Shown here: piece after piece, positions 1 to 6,699 of the stretch
Position numbering within the stretch: the stretch's first letter is position 1
How the letters are laid out: each line of letters starts with the position of its first letter
Source of the DNA: Chloroflexota bacterium
GTDB taxonomy: Bacteria; Chloroflexota; Dehalococcoidia; Dehalococcoidales; UBA3254
NCBI GenBank assembly: GCA_017860765.1
Contig: JAGDMY010000062.1
Span: 1-9,049 of the forward strand
DNA: 9,049 bases
Direction: 5' to 3'
The notes under the pieces: model-generated
What the model was told of the DNA's origin: nothing
Database searches by the model: none
What the model saw: the letters and a program-made list of their open reading frames with translations, nothing else
Translations under genes and position numbers: made by a program

Positions 1-2
1 TG

Positions 3-1973
3 CAACGCGGCCGCCAGATCATCGAGGATATGTATGCTAAAAGAATTAAACGCGGTGGTTTTACCGACGGGCAAAAGAAGGAAGTGATGGGCCGCATCAG
101 TTTCCTTCTCGATTTGAAGGAAGCCGTCGGAGATGCGGACTATATCCTGGAGGCCGTCCCGGAAATACTGGACCTGAAACAAAAGGTATTTAAAGAAATC
201 TCTGAGATCTGTCCTCCGGATGCTGTCCTGGCTACCAACACTTCGTCTCTCAGTATTACTGAGATCGCCAGGCCGGTCAAGGGCCCGGAAAGAGTCGTCG
301 GCACGCACTATTTCAACCCTCCCAGCCGCATGCTGCTGCTGGAAATTATCAAGGGAGAGAAGACCGGTCCCGAAGCCATCGCCATAGCGGATGCCGTAGG
401 CAAGAAAATGGGCCGGGAAGTAGTCCATGTTAAGGATGTTCCGGGATTCCTGGTCAACCGGATCTGGGTTACCATGGCCAACGAAGCAGACTGGGCGGTA
501 GCCCAGGGTGAAGCTAAAAGTATGCTGGAAGTAGATTCAGCTATTAAGTACAAGATGGGGTTGCCGATGGGTCTATTGGAAATCGATGATATTCTTCAGG
601 ATGGGGCCATCGATACCCGGTATCATGTGCTGGACTATATGGGGCAGACTCTGGGCAAAAGCTACGGCCCGGGCCCTCTGGCCACCCAGGCATTTAAGGC
701 CGGCCATTATGGGAAGCGGAGCGGCCAGGGTTTCTATGAATGGTCGCCCGGAAAAACCAACGAAATTCCCATGAACGCCGGGGCAGCTTTCGATACAATC
801 AGAATTCTGGCTATAGGAGTCAATGAGGCAGCCAAACTGGTCGAGTCCGGTTCGACCACCAAAGAAGAAATAGACCGGGGAGTGCTCCTGGCTTTGAACT
901 ATCCCCGGGCGATTTTCCGCATGGCGGACAGCGTCGGCCTGGACAGGGTAGTCGCCGAGCTGAAGCGCCTGGAAAATACCTATCACGAGGAGAGATACAA
1001 ATGCTGCGCGCTGCTGACCGATATGGTCGCCCGGGGCAAATTAGGCCGCAAGACCGGAGAGGGCTTTTATTCCTATGGCCCCGGAGAATATGAGTTCGTT
1101 AAAGTGGAGGTCAATAAGGATACTAAAATCGCCAGGCTGGTCCTGAACCGGACTTACCGCGCCAACGCCCTGAATTTGGACTTCATTATCGATATCGGCC
1201 GGGCGCTGGATGATCTGGAGAAACGGGACGATGCGCGCTGCACTTACCGCGCCAACGCCCTGAATTTGGACTTCATTATCGATATCGGCCGGGCGCTGGA
1301 TGATCTGGAGAAACGGGACGATGCGCGCTGCATCGTCATTACCGGCGCCGGGGCGAACTTCAGCGGTGGGGCCGATGTTTCCAGCTTTGCTGCGGGAAAA
1401 ATAGAGGCTGTGATGGTATTCACTGAAGCCGGACAGAACCTTTCAACCCGTATAGAGACTTACCCCAAGCCGGTAATAGCCGCGATTAACGGCCCGGCCA
1501 TGGGAGGCGGGTTCGAAATGGTCCTGGCCTGTGATATCCGCATCATGAGCAAAAAAGCCCAGCTGCGCCTTCCCGAGCTGAACCTCGGACTTACACCGGG
1601 CCTGGGCGGGACGCAACGCCTGATCCGCCTGATCGGGGCAGCCCGGGTCGGGGCAGCCCGGGCTAAAGAAATGGTCTTGCTGGCTGAACCGATAATGGCT
1701 GATAAGGCCCTGGAATGGGGCATTGTCAACTTTATTGCTGAGGCGGACCAGTTCGACACCCTGGTCGAAGAGACAGCTAAGAAATTGGCGAATGGAGCGC
1801 CGCTGGCCCAGAAAATGGCCAAGGCGGCCTTCTACTATGGAAGCCAGGCCGACCAGAGAACGGGCTTATTCATTGAGGCCGCAGTTTCTGGAGACCTTAT
1901 GTTCACCAGGGACCTGAATGAAGGCCTGACCTCAATGAACTACCGGCGCCCGCCCAAATATACCGGGCAGTAG
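3..1973 (+). CDS. 3-hydroxyacyl-CoA dehydrogenase / enoyl-CoA hydratase fusion, 5'-partial
   Basis: This is a bifunctional beta-oxidation enzyme: hydration of trans-2-enoyl-CoA, then NAD-dependent oxidation of the 3-hydroxyacyl-CoA. The frame is open back to the window edge (reading RGRQIIED before the first ATG at nt 30), and the Rossmann GxGxxG region is absent, so the true start lies upstream. Domains in order are the rest of the NAD-binding domain, including the GTHYFNPP motif with the catalytic His codon at nt 306, Glu at 342 and Asn (FLVNR) at 456. Two 3HCDH C-terminal domains follow, ending near GQGFYEW (about nt 740) and GEGFYSY (about nt 1070). The last is a crotonase domain from about nt 1095. 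Both crotonase glutamates are present: GGGFE (codon 1515) and LPE (codon 1575). The HAD-then-ECH order is the type seen in archaea such as Archaeoglobus and in anaerobic bacteria, the reverse of E. coli FadB. The crotonase part contains 90-bp and 15-bp perfect tandem duplications. Family assignment is firm; activity of the duplicated form is unknown. Confidence 0.93.
   Translation, partial: QRGRQIIEDMYAKRIKRGGFTDGQKKEVMGRISFLLDLKEAVGDADYILEAVPEILDLKQKVFKEISEICPPDAVLATNTSSLSITEIARPVKGPERVVGTHYFNPPSRMLLLEIIKGEKTGPEAIAIADAVGKKMGREVVHVKDVPGFLVNRIWVTMANEADWAVAQGEAKSMLEVDSAIKYKMGLPMGLLEIDDILQDGAIDTRYHVLDYMGQTLGKSYGPGPLATQAFKAGHYGKRSGQGFYEWSPGKTNEIPMNAGAAFDTIRILAIGVNEAAKLVESGSTTKEEIDRGVLLALNYPRAIFRMADSVGLDRVVAELKRLENTYHEERYKCCALLTDMVARGKLGRKTGEGFYSYGPGEYEFVKVEVNKDTKIARLVLNRTYRANALNLDFIIDIGRALDDLEKRDDARCTYRANALNLDFIIDIGRALDDLEKRDDARCIVITGAGANFSGGADVSSFAAGKIEAVMVFTEAGQNLSTRIETYPKPVIAAINGPAMGGGFEMVLACDIRIMSKKAQLRLPELNLGLTPGLGGTQRLIRLIGAARVGAARAKEMVLLAEPIMADKALEWGIVNFIAEADQFDTLVEETAKKLANGAPLAQKMAKAAFYYGSQADQRTGLFIEAAVSGDLMFTRDLNEGLTSMNYRRPPKYTGQ
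1152..1331 (+). repeat. Perfect 90-bp in-frame tandem duplication (2 copies)
   Basis: Copy 1 is 1152-1241 and copy 2 is 1242-1331, with no difference between them by eye. Each encodes 30 residues, from TYRANALNLDF to EKRDDARC. Related hydratases have this stretch once, running straight from the R-ANALN segment into IVITGAG, so one copy is an insertion. It lies in the first beta/alpha units of the crotonase fold, before the oxyanion-hole segment FSGGADVS. Flanking homology at the junction is only about 1 bp. The frame is kept, so the gene still reads through to its normal C-terminus. Confidence 0.97.
1633..1662 (+). repeat. Perfect 15-bp in-frame tandem duplication (2 copies)
   Basis: The unit TCGGGGCAGCCCGGG occurs at 1633-1647 and again at 1648-1662. 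It turns the usual LIGAARAKE of hydratases into LIGAARVGAARAKE, adding five residues. The site is just after the LGGTQRL segment, following the second catalytic glutamate. The unit is GC-rich with partial self-complementarity (GCCCGGG), which could favour slippage. Confidence 0.95.
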
Positions 1974-1989
1974 CTGATTTGTCTCAGGG

Positions 1990-2085
1990 TTATTCCCACG
2001 CAGGGGGGAATCCAGACAGCCCGTCCCCAGGAGATTGCCGGGGGTATATTAATCTGGATTCCTTCCCCCGCAGACAGAAATGACA
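1990..2085. repeat. REP/MITE-like degenerate inverted repeat between genes
   Basis: The left arm (about 1990-2016) ends GGGGGGAATCCAGA and the right arm (about 2053-2085) begins TCTGGATTCC. The inner 9-10 bp are perfectly complementary and the G-rich outer part pairs with bulges. The outermost parts read TTATTCCC on the left and, on the right, AAATGACA, whose complement is TGTCATTT. The left arm can also fold alone (TTCCC 1993-1997 with GGGAA 2006-2010). This resembles the widespread bacterial repeat of the type GTCATTCCCGCG...GGGAATCCAG, here in decayed form. There is no T-run after the hairpin, so it is not a typical terminator. It fills most of the 143-bp gap before the acyl-CoA dehydrogenase start. 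Confidence 0.6.
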
Positions 2086-2101
2086 AGGTGGTTTGGACTT
2101 T

Positions 2102-2107
2102 AGGGGG
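2102..2107 (+). promoter_or_regulatory. Shine-Dalgarno site that selects the GTG start at 2117
   Basis: AGGGGG lies 9 nt before GTG 2117. The in-frame upstream alternative is a TTG at 2093, whose nearest purine-rich stretch (AAGGTGG, 2085-2091) is only about 1 nt away. Starting at GTG gives the N-terminus MDFKFTPEEEAFRKEV, which matches the usual acyl-CoA dehydrogenase beginning. Confidence 0.6.
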
Positions 2108-2116
2108 ACTAAAAGA

Positions 2117-3295
2117 GTGGATTTTAAATTTACTCCCGAAGAAGAGGCTTTCCGTAAAGAGGTATCTGAATTTCTGGACAAAGAAGGCCCGCCAGAGTGG
2201 CATAAGCGCAAGGTCAGCTTCTTCGAGGTGTCCGGACAGGAAAACTGGATTGCCATCCATAAGGAGTTGGCCCGGAAGCTGGGGGCGCGAGGCTGGCTGT
2301 CCATGTACTGGCCAAAGGAATATGGAGGTCAGAGTTTATCCCGTTTTTATCGCCTTATCCTCAGAGAAGAGCTGTCCAAGCATCATTGCCCGGGTTACGA
2401 TCCGCTCGGGGTGGACTTTGTGGCGCCGGCCCTCTTGTTGAAGGGTTCCGATGAGCAGAAAAAGCGGCATCTTCCAGGCATTGCCTCGGGCAAAGTGATG
2501 TGGTGCGAGGGCCTCAGCGAACCCGGCCACGGCTCGGACCTGGCATCTCTGGAGACATTTGCCAGGGAGGAATCCGATTGTTTCGTGGCCAGCGGTCAAA
2601 AAATTTGGACCACTTACGCCCATCTGGCAGATTGGGGAGTCCTTCTGGCCCGGACGGACCGCAACGCGCGGCCGAATTATAAGGGCCTGACTTTTTTCCT
2701 GGTGGATATGAAGACCCCGGGCATCACCGTGAATCCCATAGTTAATATGGCCGGGCACCACGACTTTAATGAGGTCTTTTTTGACGATGTTCGCATCCCT
2801 AAAGAAAATGTGGTGGAGGGGGTTAACCGGGGCTGGTATGTGGCTATGGCGCTGCTGGACTACGAACGCACGGCCGACCTGGGTTACGCGATTTCCGGGA
2901 CGCTGCTTAATGACATTGCCGATTACGCCCGGGAAAATAATCTATTTGACCCTCAGCTGGAAAATCGCTTTGCCGAGTTAACGGTGGAATGTGAAGTAGC
3001 TAAATTAACACATTATTATGTGACCTGGATGCAGTGTCTGGGCAAAGTGCCCAACTACGAAGCCGCCATGTGCAAGCTGCTGGGATTCGAATCCATTCAA
3101 CATGTGGCCGAGTTCGGGATGAGATTATTTAAACAATACGGACTGCTATCCGAAAAATCAGACCTGGCGCCGCTGGCCGGGCGCATCTCTTCCTGTTACC
3201 TCCGTTCGTTCGGTCATAGCCTGGAAGCGGGGGCTTCTGAAATAGATCGGGATGTCATCGCCCAGCGAGGTCTCGGTCTTCCCCGTATGCGTTGA
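2117..3295 (+). CDS. Acyl-CoA dehydrogenase, likely catalytic (alpha) subunit of a pair
   Basis: This is a FAD-dependent acyl-CoA dehydrogenase family protein of 392 residues from the GTG start (400 if TTG 2093 is used). Visible landmarks are MDFKFTPEE at the N-terminus, GLSEPGHGSDLA (middle beta domain, flavin and substrate contacts), KIWTTYAHLADW, and C-terminal ASEIDRDVIAQRGLG. The MCAD-type catalytic Glu position (EGTSEI in most members) reads AGASEI, with Ala371. A Glu is present at the isovaleryl-CoA dehydrogenase position on helix G (LLDYERT, Glu250), so the base is probably there. The usual R-x-x-FG flavin motif after that helix is not recognisable (RENNLFDPQ instead). The next gene starts 29 bp downstream and encodes a second family member with the opposite set of motifs. 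Electrons would pass to an ETF encoded elsewhere. The substrate cannot be told from the sequence. Family is certain; subunit role is inferred. Confidence 0.92.
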   Translation: MDFKFTPEEEAFRKEVSEFLDKEGPPEWHKRKVSFFEVSGQENWIAIHKELARKLGARGWLSMYWPKEYGGQSLSRFYRLILREELSKHHCPGYDPLGVDFVAPALLLKGSDEQKKRHLPGIASGKVMWCEGLSEPGHGSDLASLETFAREESDCFVASGQKIWTTYAHLADWGVLLARTDRNARPNYKGLTFFLVDMKTPGITVNPIVNMAGHHDFNEVFFDDVRIPKENVVEGVNRGWYVAMALLDYERTADLGYAISGTLLNDIADYARENNLFDPQLENRFAELTVECEVAKLTHYYVTWMQCLGKVPNYEAAMCKLLGFESIQHVAEFGMRLFKQYGLLSEKSDLAPLAGRISSCYLRSFGHSLEAGASEIDRDVIAQRGLGLPRMR

Positions 3296-3324
3296 AACCT
3301 TAAATATTTATCTGGAGTCAGACC

Positions 3325-4461
3325 ATGGATTTTGCCTTAAGCGAACAACAGGAAATGCTGCAAAAATCAGCCCGTGACTTTCTCAGCAACGAATATTCGG
3401 ATAAACTCATCAAGGAAATGGCACAGGATGACACCGGCTGCCCACCGGCGCTCTGGAATAAAATGGCTGGACTTGGATGGATGGCTTTATCTATTCCCGA
3501 AGAATTTGGCGGGGTTGGGGATTTCCTGGACCTTATCACCGTAATAAAAGAGATGGGCCGGGTCTGCTTCATCAACCCCTTTTTCTCGACTATGGTCCTC
3601 GGCGCTTCCTGCATCGCGGAAGCCGGAAATAAAGCTCAGAAGGAGAGATACCTTCCCGCCATCGCCGAGGGCAAAGTGAAGGTCACTCTGGCTTTAACCG
3701 AGGCCTCCGCCAGCTATGCTCCCGGGGCTATTGCCACCCGGGCTACCTTCCAAAACGGCCATTATACCCTCCAGGGCAGGAAGCTCTTCGTTCCCGACGC
3801 CATCTCCGCCGACCATCTCATTTGTGTCACCCGGACCGCGGAAAACGCTGACCCAAGCCAGGGAATCACACTATTCCTGGTTGACCGCGCAGACCCCGCT
3901 GTAAGCTGCAAATCGTTGCAGACTATCTCCGGAGACAAGCTTTGCGAAGTAATTCTTAATTCCGTGCAAGTCCCGGGTGAAAATGTTCTGGGAGAGGTGG
4001 GAAAAGGGTGGCCAAATATTGAAAAAGTGATGGACAAAGCTGCCGTCGCTATCTGTGCCGAGATGGTTGGTGGCGCTGAACGGGTACTTGACCTGACTTT
4101 GACCTATGCTAAAGAGAGAATGGCGTTCGGCCATCCTATCGGCGCCTTTCAAAGCGTCCAGCACCGCTGTGCCGATATGCTGATGGACCTGGAAAGCTCT
4201 AGATACGTGATGTACCAGGCTGCCTGGCGCCTGAGTGAAGGCATCCCTGCCACCCGGGAGGTCGCGATCGCCAAGTCCTGGGCATCCCAGGCCTATCGCC
4301 GGATCGTCACTTCAGCCCACCAAATTCACGGAGCTGTGGGGTTTACGGAAGACCATGTCCTTCACTGGTATACGCGCAGGGCCAAAGCCCGGGAGTTCAG
4401 CTTTGGTGATACCAATTTCCACCTCAACCGCCTGTCCGCCATGACTCGGAGAGAAAATTAA
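3325..4461 (+). CDS. Acyl-CoA dehydrogenase, likely flavin-binding non-catalytic (beta) partner
   Basis: This is a 378-residue acyl-CoA dehydrogenase family protein. GGAG at 3314-3317 sits 7 nt before the ATG. Landmarks are MDFALSEQQEMLQKSARDFL, ALTEASASYAPGA, GRKLFVPDA..ADHLI, the flavin-contact motif ERMAFGHPIGAFQSVQH (Arg265, Phe268-Gly269) and QIHGAVGFTEDHVLHW. Neither known position of the catalytic Glu is filled: helix G has Ala239 (DKAAVAI) and the C-terminal site reads FGDTN (Phe360) in place of EGT. Known two-gene acyl-CoA dehydrogenases (the ChsE1-ChsE2 and ChsE4-ChsE5 type) pair a subunit carrying the base with one carrying the intact flavin motif. This gene and its upstream neighbour match that arrangement. 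Alternatively it could act alone using an unrecognised base. A hairpin terminator follows immediately after the stop. Confidence 0.92.
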   Translation: MDFALSEQQEMLQKSARDFLSNEYSDKLIKEMAQDDTGCPPALWNKMAGLGWMALSIPEEFGGVGDFLDLITVIKEMGRVCFINPFFSTMVLGASCIAEAGNKAQKERYLPAIAEGKVKVTLALTEASASYAPGAIATRATFQNGHYTLQGRKLFVPDAISADHLICVTRTAENADPSQGITLFLVDRADPAVSCKSLQTISGDKLCEVILNSVQVPGENVLGEVGKGWPNIEKVMDKAAVAICAEMVGGAERVLDLTLTYAKERMAFGHPIGAFQSVQHRCADMLMDLESSRYVMYQAAWRLSEGIPATREVAIAKSWASQAYRRIVTSAHQIHGAVGFTEDHVLHWYTRRAKAREFSFGDTNFHLNRLSAMTRREN

Positions 4462-4500
4462 CTCCGCTATACTTCTGAGGAATAGATAGCCGGGTTTTTT
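4462..4500 (+). terminator. Rho-independent terminator after the acyl-CoA dehydrogenase pair
   Basis: CCGCTAT (4464-4470) pairs with ATAGCCGG (4486-4493) with one bulged C. The loop can pair further (TTC/GAA at 4473-4475 and 4480-4482). The hairpin is followed by T6 at 4495-4500. It starts directly after the TAA and would end the upstream transcription unit. The stem is modest because of the bulge. Confidence 0.5.
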
Positions 4501-4511
4501 AATTCGAATTG

Positions 4512-4520
4512 TGCTATATT
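4512..4520 (+). promoter_or_regulatory. Extended -10 promoter element TGcTATATT
   Basis: TGCTATATT matches the extended -10 form TGnTATAAT in all but one base. There is no convincing -35 hexamer 17 bp upstream (GGGTTT). The 11-mer ATTGTGCTATA that contains it recurs at 8845-8855. A 10-bp palindrome AATTCGAATT (4501-4510) lies directly upstream. A start here would give a leader of about 160 nt before the AOR gene. Confidence 0.25.
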
Positions 4521-4613
4521 GCATTGGACGGCGGTATTTTGTATTATTTGTCTTATAGATCTGTTCGGAGAGGTATTTTTATTCAGTGCCAAGTTGAGCA
4601 TATCTTATGATTT

Positions 4614-4642
4614 TTGCTGCTGGAGTGTTTATTCCAGATAAT
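4614..4642 (+). promoter_or_regulatory. Candidate sigma70 promoter of the AOR gene
   Basis: TTGCTG (4614-4619), a 17-bp spacer and GATAAT (4637-4642, 5 of 6 to consensus) would start RNA near 4649, leaving a leader of about 40 nt. The spacer carries a short inverted repeat, CTGGA (4620-4624) and TCCAG (4633-4637), that could be an operator. The -35 match is weak, with only TTG conserved. Confidence 0.35.
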
Positions 4643-4672
4643 ATTGGCTAAAGCTAAAAAGAGGTTATTTTA

Positions 4673-4678
4673 AGGAGG
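4673..4678 (+). promoter_or_regulatory. Strong Shine-Dalgarno site that fixes the AOR start at 4688
   Basis: A perfect AGGAGG stands 9 nt before ATG 4688. The only other plausible start, ATG 4763, has no purine-rich site in front of it. This supports the Pro/Gly-rich leader of the protein being translated. Confidence 0.85.
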
Positions 4679-4687
4679 AAAATTTTA

Positions 4688-6589
4688 ATGGTAGAGAAGA
4701 ACGCTGCACCCGGACCAGGCCCCGGTGGACCTCCCCCCATACCACCCAAACCGCCTTTCCCCATGGGATACAACGGTAAGATGCTGAGAGTGAATCTGAC
4801 GACGAAAACTATCACCAACGAGACATTAAGCGAGGAAGTCTGTCGCAAATATCTGGGTGGGGCCGGGTTCGTGGCTTACTTTCTATATAAAGAACTTAAA
4901 CCCGGAATCGATCCCCTGGGCCCTGAAAATAAATTAGTCTTCGCCCTGGGACCAATAACAGGAATGGTGCTGCCCGGGGCCGCCCGCAACAGCATCGGCG
5001 CCAAATCTCCTCTTAGCAAAGGCATCGCTAAGGCCGAATCCGGCGGGTTCTGGATGGCCGAGTTAAAACGGGCCGGTTATGACGGCGTCATCGTGGAAGG
5101 CAAGGCGGATAAACCGGTCTACCTGTGGGTACACGATGGAGAGGCCAGTATCCGGGACGCCAGCCATCTGTGGGGCAAGGAGACAGCCGAAACCGAGGCT
5201 GCCATCCGGGCTGAACTGGGCGATGAGCATATCCATCTGGCTATGATTGGCCCGGCGGGTGAGAAAATGGTACGCTATGCCTGCATCATGGAAGGCTGCC
5301 ACGATGCTGCCGGGAGAGGCGGCGTGGGAGCCGTGATGGGTTCCAAGAACCTTAAGGCCATTGCTGCCAGAGGACACAATTTGCCCGGGGTGGTCGATGC
5401 CGATAAGATCAAGGAGGTCAGGCAGCAACTGAACCACCCCTTCCCCATCTCCATGTTCGGGACGGGTGGGCCGGATATGCTGCACGGAGAACAAACAGGA
5501 GACCTTCCCGTGCGTAATTTCCGTGATTCGGCCTTCCCGGAAGTGGCCCAAATCCACGGCGGCGTGCTCAAGGACACAATCCGCATCGGCATGGAAGGCT
5601 GTTTTGCCTGTCCGATACGCTGTAAAAAGGTAGTCAAACTCGAGGCACCCTACAAAATCGAACCGGCTTATGGGGGACCAGAATATGAGACCCTGGCTTC
5701 CCTGGGCTCCAATTGCGGGGTGGGCGACCTCCAGGCCATTTGCAAAGGCAATGAAAGATGCAATGCCTATTCGCTGGATACGATTTCCACCGGGGCGGTA
5801 ATTTCCTTCGCCATGGAATGTTATGAGAATGGACTTATAACCAAGAAAGATACCGGCGGGCTGGAATTGAAATTCGGCAGTGCCGAGGCTATGCTGAAGG
5901 CCATCGACCTGCTTGCCAAACGCGAAGGCATTGGAGACCTTCTGGCCGAGGGAACCGCCCGAATGGCCCAGAAGCTGGGTAAAGGCAGTGAAGCTTATGC
6001 CATGAATACCAAGGGCCTGGAGTTCGGAATGCATGAGCCCAGGATCGGCCCTCTCCTGGCCACCAGTTACTTCGTGTCACCCACGGGCGCCGACCATTGC
6101 CACGCCGAACCGGATGGCATGATGGCCAATCCCTTCATCTTCGGTCAGTTCCATTCTCATGGCTGGCAAACCGCACTCGGTCCAAACGACCTTACTCCAG
6201 CCAAGGTAGCAATCTTCAAAATGCTGGAATGTTATAACATCATCAAAGATTCCGTAGCAGTCTGCCACTTCCCCGGACTCAGCTTTGAACAAATGTCTCA
6301 GCTCGTCAACGGGGCTGTCGGCTGGGATACCGGTGTACCCGAGCTTCTGAGGATAGGTGAACGGATTATAACGACTATGAGACTGTTTAATATGCGGGAG
6401 GGTATGAGCGAAGCTGACGATGCTATGCCTAAACGCTTTTACGGTCCCACCACCGACGGTGCCCTGGCCAAGCTAAAGATGGACCCCAAAGCCTATGAGC
6501 GAATGAGAAAATACTACTATACCATAATGGGATGGGACTCCAGGGGAGTACCCCTGCCAGAAAAGGTGGAAGAGCTCGGGATAAACTAG
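4688..6589 (+). CDS. Aldehyde:ferredoxin oxidoreductase (tungsten/molybdopterin, AOR family)
   Basis: This 633-residue AOR-family enzyme would interconvert an aldehyde and its carboxylic acid with ferredoxin as electron partner, probably in the cytoplasm. It contains a bis-pterin tungsten (or molybdenum) centre and a [4Fe-4S] cluster. The cluster ligands are visible: Cys305, Cys308 and Cys312 in GCFACPIRC, plus Cys526 in KDSVAVC. Other family segments are LRVNLTTKTI near residue 33, GPITG, AGRGGVGAVMGSKNLKAIA, and PEYETLASLGSNCGVGD. Length is close to the usual 600-650. Residues 5-26 form an extra leader rich in Pro and Gly, before the conserved GKMLRVNL start. The BamB subunit of class II benzoyl-CoA reductase belongs to the same family, but no bamC-I partner genes are visible. 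The substrate is therefore open. No cofactor-synthesis gene is adjacent. The gene lies between two terminators and has its own promoter candidates, so it may be a single-gene unit. Confidence 0.93.
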   Translation: MVEKNAAPGPGPGGPPPIPPKPPFPMGYNGKMLRVNLTTKTITNETLSEEVCRKYLGGAGFVAYFLYKELKPGIDPLGPENKLVFALGPITGMVLPGAARNSIGAKSPLSKGIAKAESGGFWMAELKRAGYDGVIVEGKADKPVYLWVHDGEASIRDASHLWGKETAETEAAIRAELGDEHIHLAMIGPAGEKMVRYACIMEGCHDAAGRGGVGAVMGSKNLKAIAARGHNLPGVVDADKIKEVRQQLNHPFPISMFGTGGPDMLHGEQTGDLPVRNFRDSAFPEVAQIHGGVLKDTIRIGMEGCFACPIRCKKVVKLEAPYKIEPAYGGPEYETLASLGSNCGVGDLQAICKGNERCNAYSLDTISTGAVISFAMECYENGLITKKDTGGLELKFGSAEAMLKAIDLLAKREGIGDLLAEGTARMAQKLGKGSEAYAMNTKGLEFGMHEPRIGPLLATSYFVSPTGADHCHAEPDGMMANPFIFGQFHSHGWQTALGPNDLTPAKVAIFKMLECYNIIKDSVAVCHFPGLSFEQMSQLVNGAVGWDTGVPELLRIGERIITTMRLFNMREGMSEADDAMPKRFYGPTTDGALAKLKMDPKAYERMRKYYYTIMGWDSRGVPLPEKVEELGIN

Positions 6590-6614
6590 TCGCACGTTCT
6601 CGTGTCCAAACAAT

Positions 6615-6652
6615 AAGTCCGGTCAGGCCAAATTCTTAGCCTGGCCGGATTT
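6615..6652 (+). terminator. Hairpin terminator after the AOR gene
   Basis: TCCGGTCAGGC (6618-6628) pairs with GCCTGGCCGGA (6639-6649) through 11 positions with one T-G wobble, around a 10-nt loop. Flanking AAG and TTT extend the stem to about 14 bp. The T-tract after the stem is short, so termination may be partial and some read-through to the next gene is possible. Confidence 0.6.
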
Positions 6653-6699
6653 GCTAACCTGACCTGATGCCGGCGGTAGACAGAGGGAGCTCCAGGTAA

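Noticed and set aside
30..32. ATG at 30 as the true start of the HAD-ECH gene
   Set aside because: The frame is open upstream to the edge and reads as typical HAD sequence (RGRQIIED). The NAD-binding GxGxxG part would be missing from a protein starting here.
2093..2095. TTG 2093 as the start of the first acyl-CoA dehydrogenase
   Set aside because: The ribosome site is too close and it adds eight residues before the canonical MDFKFTPEE start. GTG 2117 with AGGGGG is better.
5063..6034. A 323-residue open frame on the minus strand inside the AOR gene
   Set aside because: It lies wholly opposite a gene with clear family motifs and intact Cys ligands; its translation has no recognisable domain. 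It is most likely a codon-bias shadow.
4688..6589. AOR-family gene as benzoyl-CoA reductase subunit BamB
   Set aside because: No bamC-I partner genes are in the window. Family membership alone cannot separate BamB from aldehyde oxidoreductases.
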